From Lithobates sylvaticus (taxonomy: Eukaryota; Chordata; Amphibia; Anura; Ranidae): DNA of 64,000 bases. The notes beneath the pieces were generated by a model. That model made no database searches. It worked only from the letters and a program-made list of their open reading frames with translations, and was not told the DNA's origin. Location: the NCBI GenBank assembly GCA_028564925.1, contig CM053026.1, positions 643,415,844 to 643,479,843 of the forward strand, written 5' to 3'. A program made the position numbers and the translations under genes. Within the stretch, counting starts at the first letter, position 1; the number at the start of each line of letters is the position of its first letter. Of the stretch, positions 12,344-22,556 are shown piece after piece.

Positions 12344-12494
12344 TACTAAAGGAGGGTGTTCCACATTATTAAGCAGAGCACCATTTTCAAGCAATATGGG
12401 GGAATAAAAAGGATCTCTCTGCTGCAGAAAAGAGTGAAATAGTTCAATGCCTTGGACGAGGTATGAAAATATTAGATATTTCACGAAAACTTAA

Positions 12495-12902
12495 AGCAGA
12501 GGTCCCCCAATTTTTTTTTTTTTTTTTTTAAAGTCAGCAGCTACAAATACTGCAGCTGTTGACTTTTAAAATAAGGACACTTATCTGTCCAGGGTGCCCG
12601 TAATGTCGGCACCTGAGGCCGAACCCTCCCTCGGTCCTCGGGGGCTGATTCGGTAAGGAAATTAGGAAGTGAAGCCTTGAGGCTTAATTTCCTGGTTCCC
12701 TACTGCGCATGCGTGAGTCGCGCTGCACAATCCGAATGGTCCGTGCTGTCTCTGGGACTTGTGTGTCAACCAGCAGACAGCGGGGGATGGTAAGTGGTGT
12801 AGACCCCCTGCACCCCCCTCCCCCCTGAAAGGTGCCAAATGTGACACCGGAGGGGGGAGGGTTCAGAAAAGCGGAAGTTCCATTTTTCTGTGGAACTGCG
12901 CT
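12495..12902. mobile_element. MITE with TTAA target duplication, 408 bp
   Basis: The flanking tetranucleotide TTAA occurs at 12491-12494 and 12903-12906. The ends AGCAGAGGTCC and GGAACTGCGCT are imperfectly inverted. It interrupts the Tc1-like transposase region. TTAA is the piggyBac-type site, but the ends are too short to assign the superfamily with confidence. It contains a T-run at about 12510-12529. Confidence 0.7.
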
Positions 12903-12907
12903 TTAAG

Positions 12908-13470
12908 CGTGATCATCGCACTATTAAGAGATTTGTGACTGATTCAGAGCACAGACAGGTTTTTTGCAGATGAAGGCACATTGAGGAAGATTTCTGGCAG
13001 ATCCATGCATCGGATCAAGAGAGAAGCTGCTAAAACACCATTATATAGCATCAAACAGATATTTGAAGCTGCTGATACCTCTGGAGTCCCTCAGACATCA
13101 AGGTGTAGAGTCCTCCAGAGTCTTGCAACTATGCATAAACCTTCCATTCGGCCACCACTAACCAATGCTCAGAAGCAGAAATGGCTGCATTGGGAAGACT
13201 AATTTTCAAACAGTCCTGTTCACTGATGAGTGCCGTGCAACCCTGGATGGTCCAGATGGATGGAGTAGTGGATGGTTGGTGGACGGCCACCCTGTTCCAA
13301 CAAGGCTGCAATGTCAGCAAGGCGGGGGTGGAGTCATGTTTTGGGCCGGAATCATGCGAAGAGAGCTGGTCGGCCCCTTTAGGGTCCCAGAAGGTGTAAA
13401 GAGGACCTCTGCAAAGTATGTGGAGTTCCTGACTGACCACTTTCTTCCCTGGTACAGAAGGAACCCATGC
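12908..13470 (+). pseudogene. Tc1-like transposase remnant
   Basis: Frames on the plus strand give RDHRTIKRFVTDSEHRQV, then RSMHRIKREAAKTPLYSIKQ (about 12996-13060), TSRCRVLQSLA and PSIRPPLTNAQKQK. In another frame they give the first catalytic region, FTDECRATLDGPDG (D near 13224), followed by GGGGVMFWAGI and FRVPEGVKRTSAKYVEFLTD. These match a Tc1 branch different from the intact copy at 3175-4197. At least one frameshift (near 13190-13200) and an in-frame stop near 12970 disable it, and the second Asp and Glu region is missing. Confidence 0.8.
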
Positions 13471-13800
13471 CAAAAAAATCCACATGAGAGCCTTATCTGA
13501 GCATGCAGCCTGCAGGGCAGGAAAGGGGGGGCGAGAGGGTGCACCCTCCTAAACAATGCCAGGCTACATGCCCTCAACATGGGGGGTGCTCTGGGGCAGG
13601 GGGCTCTGCTCCCCACCCCAAAACACCTTGCCCCATGTTGATGGTGACAAAAGCCTCTTCCCCACAACCCTGGGCGGAGGTTGTGTGGGTCTGCGGGCAG
13701 GGGGCTTATAGGAATCCGGAAGCCCCCTTTAACAGCCCCTCCATGATACATTGTATCCCTACTCATTCACTCATATACTGTACGCTGATCGCCACCATTA
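13471..13800 (+). repeat. Frog interspersed repeat family G
   Basis: Shares CCTTATCTGAGCATGCAGCC-like, CCTCAACATGGGGGG and CTCTTCCCCACAACCCTGG blocks with copies at 31200-31760 (reverse), 48180-48720, about 55440-56640 and 59250-59640. It is GC-rich with long G and C runs. The overlapping open frames of 100-150 codons are compositional. Confidence 0.7.
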
Positions 13801-13839
13801 CTAGTAAAAAAAAAAAATTAATTAATTAAAAATGAAATA

Positions 13840-14204
13840 AATACATCCCATCGTTTTTTTAAACAAAAATATGTAGCAGAATTCTGTACATATTGGGCTA
13901 AATTGATGAAGAAATTAGATTTTTTTTTTTATTATTGTATATGTTTTATAGCAGAAAGTAAAAAAAATATATATTTTTTAAATTGTCGGTCTTTTTTTGT
14001 TTATAGTGCAAAAAATTAAAACCGAAGAGGTGATCAAATACCACCAAAAGAAAACTCTATTTGTGGGAAAAAAAGGACATACATTTTATTTGGGTACAGT
14101 GTCGCACAACATAGCAATTGTCTGTTAAAGTAAGGCAGTGCCGCATCTCAAAAAATGTCCTGGTCATAAAGGGTGGGTAAACCTTCTGGAGCTGAAGTGT
14201 TTAA
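13840..14204. repeat. Family A repeat, 3' half
   Basis: Contains the GATCAAATACCACCAAAAG landmark and ends GGAGCTGAAGTGTTTAAA. The 5' GC-rich third is missing. Confidence 0.75.
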
Positions 14205-14665
14205 AAAATAAAAAAACAATGTCCCCCTAATGTAGATTCATCATCAGTCACAATGCCCGCTGCGCTGGACCTGAAAAAAGAAACAAAATTCTGCCCGCGA
14301 AGATAGCTGTCGACTGCCTGCTCCTGTGTCTGACAGTTCTTAAATAGGTAAGGGGTGGTAAGGTGACATTGTCAGTTGGCTTCGCCAAGGTAGAAGCCGA
14401 GGGTGTGTCCAAGGTAGCAGCCAAAGGTTGTGTTTTTAAGGTCAGCATCTATGTTGTCATATCTGACACCCTGGAAGTTGGCTGACTTAAAACATGAATA
14501 CCTGATTCTCTTGGGAAGCTTGTTTCTGAAGTTCCTCACCGTGTGTCTCCCAGGGAAGTAAGAAGCAGGTGCCTGGGTCACTTTGGGGTAATCCACCTTT
14601 TGCAATCCAAGCAGAAGAGTCAAAGGATATTGTAGTTTAACTGAAAGCCTTAATACTGCAGAGGC
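14205..14665. other. Unassigned DNA
   Basis: No recognised gene or repeat. The minus-strand frame across it lacks domain features. Confidence 0.35.
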
Positions 14666-15093
14666 TAAAGCCTCGTACACACAATAAGATTTTTGGCAGG
14701 GAATTGTGTGATGACAGACTGTTGGCATAAAATCCGATCGTTAGTACGCTGCATCAGACAATTTTTGTCCAACTTTCCACCAACAAATGTTGGGTGGCAG
14801 GTAAGTATATTTTTGGCAAACAACAGTATGTTGTCAGATTTTCCTATCGTCTGTACACAAGCCTGTCACACAAAAGTTGAAAAGTACAAACACGCATGCT
14901 CAGAATCAAAGCTCACGAAACACGACATTAGCAGAAAGTGCCCAAGGGTGGCGCTCAAGAGCTGAAATTCCTAGTGTTTGTTGGCCGACAATTGTGTACC
15001 ATTTGTATGCAAGACAAGTTCCTGGCACACGCCCTTCGGACAAAAGTCTGACGCTTTGTTGGCCAACAATCTGATTGTGTGTACGAGGCTTTA
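14666..15093. mobile_element. Harbinger-family MITE with AGCCTCGTACACAC termini
   Basis: Left end TAAAGCCTCGTACACACAAT and right end ATTGTGTGTACGAGGCTTTA are inverted complements. The element resembles the subterminal sequence of the 7.6-kb Harbinger element: CATGCTCAGAA near 14897 and CAAAGT/GTCTGACG motifs. The flanks read TAA on the left and TTA on the right, the same asymmetry seen at the large element, so the duplication may be TA or an imperfect TWA. Confidence 0.75.
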
Positions 15094-15943
15094 GTTGAAG
15101 GTGTGCTGTATCCTTTTTCCCCATTTTGCTGAATTGAATGCCGCTCTTAATGTTTTTTCTGAAGTGTCAGAGCTTTAGACTCAAGCCCAAAGTGTCCATC
15201 TTGGTCACCAGCCAGGCCACACCCATTTAAAAAAATTAAAACTTGATAAAATTACTTCTATTTATTTGATGATACTGAAATGTTGTAATGTGCCTGCTGA
15301 TGGAGTCTGAAGCACAGAGGTAGGCCTCTCTTATCGGTCTGGCTAAGGAGCCCTGGTAAGGTAACAGGGAATGCCAGGGCACAGAGTGGTACGAGTGCCT
15401 ATACAGTCTTCTGAGAGAAGATGCTGATGTGCATTAGGGTGCACAGAGATGACTGGTTGGATGCACACTTATGGAGGGACCAGAGCAGGAGGCAGGCATG
15501 GGTCAGCTGATGCAGGTGCGAGTTTGAGAGCCAAGGCAAGGTCAGACAGTCCAGGTCAGCAACGTTCAGGGAGATCAAGGTACAGACAGCAAGGAACAGA
15601 TTGGTAAGCAATCAGGCCGGGTCCATAAAGCAAGGCAGATCATCCAAGGAAGTAGGAAGAAGAATAGTGCAGAGGCAAGCCAGGGGTCAGTACAGGCGTT
15701 GTTCAGGCAGAATCAGGTACAGAAGAGATCAGTAACAGAGGATCAACACAGGAACAGATGCACTGACACAGAGGACTAGCACAGTTTAAAAAGCCCACCT
15801 GAAGCCAAAGCGCACTCACATATGCGCATGCGCACGTGATCGTAGTTGGCACCAACTTGTGTACGTGCTCCTGTTACTTGGCCAAACGCAGGGGTTCTTA
15901 GGCTTATGCACCTGCATGTATGCAAACATCTTTCCTGACAAAC
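15094..15943. other. Unassigned, CAGG-rich DNA
   Basis: The stretch 15340-15780 is rich in CAGG/AGGCAG words, as in many old frog repeats, but I find neither termini nor a coding frame. Confidence 0.35.
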
Positions 15944-18900
15944 TCGTTTTTTAGTAGGCCAAAATGTGCATAAAACAAAGGCCAGTACCCCTAGGGGATG
16001 CTTAAGGAGTGAAGATAGACACTTTAAACAAATGTATGCATGTGAAGAAATAGACACTTTAAACAAATTTATTGAAAAAATAAGTACAAACAAAAAATGA
16101 ACAAGGGAATGCTCAGTAGGGCATGGTATGTTTGCAAAGAGAATATAATAGGTTGATACAGTTTATAACATGTCAAAGAAGCAAAAACATACAAAGCATT
16201 ATGACAGAAATATAAACTTGCTTGGTACATAAGATAAGGAAGATGCCAACATGTTTCGGACTGTGGTCCTTTGTCAAGGCAATTTGTATCCTTAGAATCT
16301 CATCTAGATAGATGGAGGGTCATAAAGTTAGTCTCGGCATATCAATATATTACATTTGCACTAGGACAGATCTATATTGCTGAAGGAGATTAATCTCAGG
16401 GATAGAAAACAATGAGGTACTCACATGTCCTGCCAAGGCTCAATTATTTGTCATATAGGGGGAGCCACTGAGCGTGGTGTCCAGAGGGTCAAGGTATGTG
16501 CAGTAAAAACAAGCTGTGCTTCAGCACTGAGGTACAGGTAACCTGCTGAGAGCCCCCTCAGAATACAAGGTCCAGCATACAGGGTTTAGGGCTGGAAGCC
16601 CAAGTCCTGTATTAAACACAGTGGATCAGCCGGTGTATCACTGTAAAGCAGAGTGGGGTAGGAGTAATCAGAATAACAGGACATAGGAATAATAGTATTG
16701 TGGCTACATTGAAGTAGACCATGTATTTACCTGAGTATAAAATGGGAGTGTGAGATAGGAGGTCATCTCTGGTCAGTCAGCAGCATGGTACTGAGGCCAG
16801 AGTGTGAAAGGTTTATATGAGGTCAGGTAATGAGCAACAGCTGGGGATGGGTGTGTGTCAGCCATCCTGGATGCTGAGTGCTGATTGGCTGGTGTGTTTT
16901 TTGGGAGGCGAGCGTCAAATGACGCTGTGGAAACCTCCCAGTGTGGACCTCTGACGGGGCGGTGCCGGGCGCGGTCGCGTCAGCACGGCGCGGCCGCGTC
17001 CGGCGTCGTGACGTCACCGGCGCGGGACAGACGGACGCCTGCTTCCTGGTGCGCTCCGCTGTGGAGCGCAAACAGGAAGTAGACCAAGCAGTTGGTCTTG
17101 ATGGGAGGCGGGGAGGTGACGCGTGCGCAGTAGAACTAATGCGCACGCGCACCTGGTCTTACCCGCGCCGGGTATTCAAGGGGAGGGGGAAAAAGGAAGC
17201 AGGTGGGGTACATTAAGTTGGTCCGAATGGGACAGGTGATGACATTGTGAGCAATGGGGGACATGCGGGCATATTGCATTTGGCAAGATAGTGATGACCA
17301 TGGCTCAAAACATCAGGGAGAGGGGAGAGAGACATGTACCAACGAGTGCACAGTATATGATACATAAATAGAGATATGTGTCAATAATACATAGAAAAAA
17401 GCATATATCAGTGCTTATGCAGAATAGAGTACATAAACATATATTCATAATACAGAATACAGATAGTATAATTGGGTGTGGGTGCTTGAACGTTGGAGAC
17501 CGTAGTTAAAGGTCTAGTTCACAAACTCCGGTCTCAAAACCCTCAAGATAGGGTTTGAAGTTGAAAGCTTCGTTGAGGCCAGGGGGGTAAGGTGGCATTG
17601 AGATGAAAAATCCAACGAAGTTCGCTCTGAAGGAGCGCTTTGTTGTAATCACCGTAATATCACTCCCCTCGGTTTGGGTACTCACATGTCCTGCCAAGGC
17701 TCAATTATTTGACATATGGTCCAGAGCTCTAAACGAGATCTTAGGAGTAATATCAGGGTGGACAATAGAGCTGTGTCGTCCCATGTATGGTAAATCGGGA
17801 TCTCTTTGAGTGTGAAAGGTTTATATGAGGTCAGGTACGTGTCAGCATAAATTGGCTGGTGTGTTTATTGGGAGGCGAGCGTCAGATGACGCTGTGGGAA
17901 CCTCCCAGTGTGGACCTCTGACGGGCGGTGCCAACTTACCGGCGCGGGACAGACGGACGCCTGCTTCCTGGTGCGCTCCGCTGTGGAGCGCAAACAGGAA
18001 GTAGACCAACGCCTTTTTCCCAAACATTATGTAAACTGTCGTTCTATTGGTATTGTTTACCTTTTGGAATGTGAATGTGGGTGCTTTTACGTGGGCAAGA
18101 CCAAACTGCCATTCTGGAAACGAATTTATGGACACGTTACCAGTATTAACCAAAGAGATCCCGATTTACCATTGGGACGACACAGCTCTATTGTCCACCC
18201 TGATATTACTCCCAAGATCTCGTTTAGAGCTCTGGACCATATTCCCCCCCCAAACCGAGGGGGTGATTACAACAAAGCGCTCCTTCAGAGCGAACTTCGT
18301 TGGATTTTTCATCTCAATGCCACCTTACCCCCTGGCCTCAACGAAGCTTTCAACTTCAAACCCTATCTTGAGGGTTTTGAGACCGGAGTTTGTGAACTAG
18401 ACCTTTAACTACGGTCTCCAACGTTCAAGCACCCACACCCAATTATATTATCTGTATTCTGTATTAGGAATATATGTTTATGTACTCTATTCTGCATAAG
18501 CACTGATATATGCTTTTTTCTATGTATTATTGACACATATCTCTATTTATGTATCATATACTGTGCACTCGTTGGTACATGTCTCTCTCCCCTCTCCCTG
18601 ATGTTTTGAGCCATGGTCATCACTATCTTGCCAAATGCAATATGCCCGCATGTCCCCCATTGCTCACAATGTCATCACCTGTCCCATTCGGACCAACTTA
18701 ATGTACCCCACCTGCTTTCTTTTTTCCCCCTCCCCTTGAATACCCGGCGCGGGTAAGACCAGGTGCGCGTGCGCATTAGTTCTACTGCGCACGCGTCACC
18801 TCCCCGCCTCCCATCAAGACCAACTGCTTGGTCTACTTCCTGTTTGCGCTCCACAGCGGAGCGCACCAGGAAGCAGGCGCCCGTCTGTCCCGCGCCGGTG

Positions 18901-19955
18901 ACGTCACGACGCCGGACGCGGCCGCGCCGTGTTGACGCGACCGCGCCCGGCACCGCCCCGTCAGAGGTCCACACTGGGAGGTTTCCACAGCGTCATTTGA
19001 CGCTCGCCTCCCAAAAAACACACCAGCCAATCAGCACTCAGCATCCAGGATGGCTGACACACACCCATCCCCAGCTGTTGCTCATTACCTGACCTCATAT
19101 AAACCTTTCACACTCTGGCCTCAGTACCATGCTGCTGACTGACCAGAGATGACCTCCTATCTCACACTCCCATTTTATACTCAGGTAAATACATGGTCTA
19201 CTTCAATGTAGCCACAATACTATTATTCCTATGTCCTGTTATTCTGATTACTCCTACCCCACTCTGCTTTACAGTGATACACCGGCTGATCCACTGTGTT
19301 TAATACAGGACTTGGGCTTCCAGCCCTAAACCCTGTATGCTGGACCTTGTATTCTGAGGGGGCTCTCAGCAGGTTACCTGTACCTCAGTGCTGAAGCACA
19401 GCTTGTTTTTACTGCACATACCTTGACCCTCTGGACACCACGCTCAGTGGCTCCCCCTATATGACAAATAATTGAGCCTTGGCAGGACATGTGAGTACCT
19501 CATTGTTTTCTATCCCTGAGATTAATCTCCTTCAGCAATATAGATCTGTCCTAGTGCAAATGTAATATATTGATATGCCGAGACTAACTTTATGACCCTC
19601 CATCTATCTAGATGAGATTCTAAGGATACAAATTGCCTTGACAAAGGACCACAGTCCGAAACATGTTGGCATCTTCCTTATCTTATGTACCAAGCAAGTT
19701 TATATTTCTGTCATAATGCTTTGTATGTTTTTGCTTCTTTGACATGTTATAAACTGTATCAACCTATTATATTCTCTTTGCAAACATACCATGCCCTACT
19801 GAGCATTCCCTTGTTCATTTTTGTACATTGTTTGAATAAACGTTTACTATTTCTTCACATGCATACATTTGTTTAAAGTGTCTATCTTCACTCCAAGCAT
19901 CCCCTAGGGGTACTGGCCTTTGTTTTATGCACATTTTGGCCTACTAAAAAACGAT
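15944..19955. mobile_element. Head-to-head pair of truncated Penelope-like elements
   Basis: 15944-17813 is a near-perfect inverted copy of about 18147-19955. Read outward, both arms contain the end of a GIY-YIG endonuclease gene followed by the same long 3' region, so two 5'-truncated Penelope-like (PLE) copies lie head to head. The left copy ends at about 17813. A spacer segment, 17814-18008, is a shortened repeat of 16808-17092, part of the 3' region. Such inverted, partly duplicated arrangements are typical of Penelope insertions. Arm identity is very high by eye, so the event looks recent. The whole is a fossil with no reverse transcriptase domain left. Confidence 0.85.
18009..18408 (+). 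pseudogene. GIY-YIG endonuclease domain of a Penelope-like element
   Basis: The frame encodes the C-terminal nuclease of a PLE polyprotein. GIVYLLECECGCFYVGKTKL corresponds to the GIY and YIG-type strands (here IVY and YVG), with the Cys pair typical of PLE nucleases. An Arg-containing helix (FWKRIYGH) follows, then the distal ELRWIFHLN and PGLNEAFNF segments. In complete elements this nuclease nicks the target for reverse-transcriptase priming. The reading frame opens further upstream (17908), but its first 34 codons come from the untranslated-region spacer. The reverse transcriptase is missing, so this is a remnant. Confidence 0.85.
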
Positions 19956-20034
19956 ATACAAATTTTGGGATGTGATAGACCAGTTTTGTATGTGCCCTCA
20001 CCTACTTGCCCACCAAAATATCTTTTTACTTTAA

Positions 20035-20056
20035 AGCCCCATACACACGGTCGGAC
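20035..20056. repeat. Left terminal inverted repeat of the Harbinger element
   Basis: 22 bp, perfect complement of 27624-27645. The next 200 bp carry GTCCGACGGACAAAGT and ACGCATGCTCAGAA motifs shared with the MITEs. Confidence 0.88.
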
Positions 20057-20802
20057 TTTTTCATGGATTCTGTCCGATCGGACAATGTTGTTGAAAAATC
20101 AGACCGTGTGTATGCACCATCGGACAGTGTACGTCGGTTTGTCCGACGGACAAAGTCTTATCTCCTGCTGGAAAGATTTGCCGTCAACACGGTCCGATCA
20201 CACCAAATCCGATCGTGTGTACGGTTGTCCGACGGACAAAGTGCTACGCATGCTCAGAAGAAATTCTGTGATGGAAGCGCTCGGTCAGGTAAAACTACCT
20301 TTCCTAATCGACACAGCACATTCGTCACGCTGCAATGTTAAAATGTCTTTAATGCAGCGCATTCTCTTTTTCTTTACAATGCAACAAGAATGACATGTTT
20401 TAGCTGCTCCTATTCACCCGCACTTCTCACAAACTTAGTTCTTTATTACTTTGCAGCATTTATACACTACATGTTTATTTTTACTCAGATCGTAAAAGAA
20501 TCTTTGTTATATTTTTACCATGATTTGTCTTTTTTGTTTTTTTTTTGGGAATACATCTTTGAAGGTTTTTTTTTTTTTTTTTTTGGAGGGGGGTTGTGTG
20601 TCTCAACTTAGCAAAACCACATTATTAACATTTGTATTTCTTGCTTAAATTTACTAGGAGTTTGTTGGTTGTTGGTGCCCCTTGTTAATTCTACTTTAGG
20701 ATTAGTGAAATGTACCTGCCTACTCAAAGAAAAACTGTCATTGTAGAAAAGTAAAACACAATAGTCAATGATTATTTCAAATCAAAAAACATTTATTTAG
20801 GT

Positions 20803-21043
20803 CTCAGCAACAAACCAAAGAGGAACGCAGCCATGGTGAAACTTGGGGAATTTGCAAAGCCTTGGACACCCATGGCAACCATCATTTTTCAGGCTTTAAC
20901 AATTGGGGGCATGAAAAGTACCTATCTAAATCATAAGGGAGCGCAATCTGGTCCTGAAGTCCAAAACATCCGGAACTGCAGCAGATGCCATCTAGGTCCC
21001 CAGGCTCTGGTCCTACGAGAGGCTCCATCTTCTCTCAGACCAG
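20803..21043 (+). pseudogene. Inverted MADF-gene fragment inside the Harbinger element
   Basis: On the plus strand this segment is about 75-80 percent identical by eye to the sense strand of the MADF exon on the opposite strand (corresponding to about 22125-21890). It runs from CAGCAACAAACCAAAGAGG to GAGGCTCCATCTTCTC. Its frames give GEFAKPWTPMAT and GMKSTYL, against AFVKPNLPMAT and NMKSTYF in the gene, but are interrupted. The start of the same segment is also present in the second Harbinger copy (about 47836-47900), so it is an ancestral part of the family. Convergent transcription would make RNA complementary to the MADF message. Confidence 0.75.
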
Positions 21044-21058
21044 ACTTAATCAAGGTCA

Positions 21059-22226
21059 TCACTCTCTTGTCTTCCTTGTACGCTTCCTTCCACGCCGTGG
21101 TGCTGGTGCTGGTGGGGTGGCAGAAGGAGGAGGAGGAGGCGGAGCAAGATCACTCTCGCAAACATGTGTGAGGGGAGTCATCTCCCCAGCCATCCCCTCA
21201 TTTAGGATTTTGAGGATGACATCCTCACACATGCTGCGTTGCCCCGCCTCCATACCCGTCATTTTACTGCCAACCAAGGAGGCAAAGGCCTCCTCGTAGG
21301 TGGGTGTGGCATATAGGGAGGCTGAGGCATCTCGGATCAGCTGGAGCGCTGACTCTCCCACCTCCCCCATGCTTTTCGCCCTTCTGTAGGGAAGGCGGAG
21401 GGGAGGGACTTGGGAGACAGTCAGGCTCCTACGCCTACCCCCCTGTTGGCTGCCACTAACCCCTGCCTCCTCCTGACTGCCACCTTCCACAGCCACCTCC
21501 TGGCTGAGGTCTTCCTGTGTATGAAAAAGGGACATAGTTTCAGTTATTTGTTCATCAAACACACACAATTCTCATCTAGTGACTGTTGCAAAATGTTTAC
21601 AAATAGAAAACCATACAATTCTCAGCCCTGCAGTTTAGACTCTTCCCAAAAATGTCTCCAACACTACTGTCTGTTGATATGTCAATCACGTTAGGAACTA
21701 AGCAATTGGGGATCCTGAATTAACTGAACATCATTCATTATTCCCCAAAATGGTTACAAAACTACTATACCTGGAACAAGCTGGGCTCCTGCACATATTC
21801 CATACTGGAAGGCCCAGGTTGGTCCTCGGAATCCTCATCAGGGGTGGCGTGCGCGGAAGGACGCGTGCAAGGAAGAGTCGAGAGTGACTTCCTGACAGTA
21901 GCCTGGTCTTTGAGAAAGTGGAGCCTCTCATAGTACCAGAGCGTGGGGGCATAGACATCATCTGCTGCAGCTCCAGATGCTAGGGACTTCCGGACCTTAT
22001 TGCGCTCCCGGAAATAGGTACTCTTCATGTTGTTAATCTTCACTTTTAAGTTTGCCACGGTTGCCATGGGCAGGTTAGGCTTTACAAATGCCACAAGTTT
22101 CAGCAGGGCTGCGTACCTCTTTGGTCTGTTGCTGTAGTCACGATGTTTAGGTTGCCATAAGAGGGGGAATTCCTGGTATTTATCAATGAAGAGGGGGAGA
22201 AAACTCACGTCGTAGAAGGCCTCCAT
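21059..22226 (-). CDS. MADF-domain protein of the Harbinger element (two exons, 303 aa)
   Basis: Probable accessory DNA-binding protein of the transposon. The exons are 22226-21771 and 21514-21059. Donor CAG|GTATAG and acceptor ATACACAG|GAAG join in phase 0. Residues 8-105 form a MADF domain: FIDKYQEFPLLWQPKHRDYS, then AALLKL and, after a basic linker, LWYYERLHFL. A Ser/Pro/acidic linker follows, then a C-terminal helix block (EEAFASLVGSKMTGMEAGQR) like the BESS-type dimerisation end of MADF proteins. Poly-Pro and a basic tail, RRGRKRTRKTRE, come last and could act as a nuclear signal. The start ATGGAGGCC follows an acceptor-like CTTGCAG, so an untranslated first exon is likely. MADF accessory proteins are known in Drosophila PIF elements. 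Here it coexists with a Myb/SANT gene. Confidence 0.83.
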
Positions 22227-22556
22227 CACCTCTGCAAGACACAACACCACACCAAACAATATAAATAATGTCAGCCTAAACTCTCCTAATCTTATCCATA
22301 AAGAAGCCTCAATTTCTAATAAGTCTAAGCTAGTTATGTACCAACGTCAAATTGTACCTTCGTTTCTAGCGATCGTCTCGTGCGTGAGATTTCTCTCCCC
22401 TCGTCTCCCAGATCGTGGCTACGACACAGGCGTGTGACGTTTTATGTACAGTGAGCATGCGTCAAACTCCGCCGGCCCCTGACGATCTTTCTCGTCTATT
22501 CCCCACCCCTTCTCTTTACGGCGCAGTGGGGAGAGCACATTGCGGGGACACAGCAG
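22227..22556. promoter_or_regulatory. Shared divergent promoter region of MADF and Myb/SANT genes
   Basis: About 330 bp separate the start of the minus-strand MADF coding exon from the first in-frame part of the plus-strand Myb/SANT exon, so both must be transcribed outward from here. A leader intron acceptor for the MADF gene (CTTGCAG) sits at its edge. The middle is CG-rich for this window (TCTAGCGATCGTCTCGTGCG at about 22367-22386). No TATA box is evident. Confidence 0.55.

Larger units (their letters stand above)
11336..13470 (+). mobile_element. Decayed Tc1-like transposon with two nested MITEs
   Basis: The left end begins CACCCTGTTCCAAATTATTA after a TA at 11334-11335, a Tc1-family terminus. 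The 5' untranslated part (11336-11517 and 12344-12494) and transposase remnant (12903-13470) are interrupted by MITEs at 11518-12343 and 12495-12902. Removing each MITE with one target duplication rejoins collinear Tc1 sequence. The 3' part, including the right terminus, is lost where a family G repeat begins at about 13471. Confidence 0.8.

Noticed and set aside
13314-13829. Open frames of 108-150 codons around 13.3-13.8 kb
   Set aside because: They lie in the GC-rich family G repeat or antisense to the Tc1 remnant, with no conserved motif.
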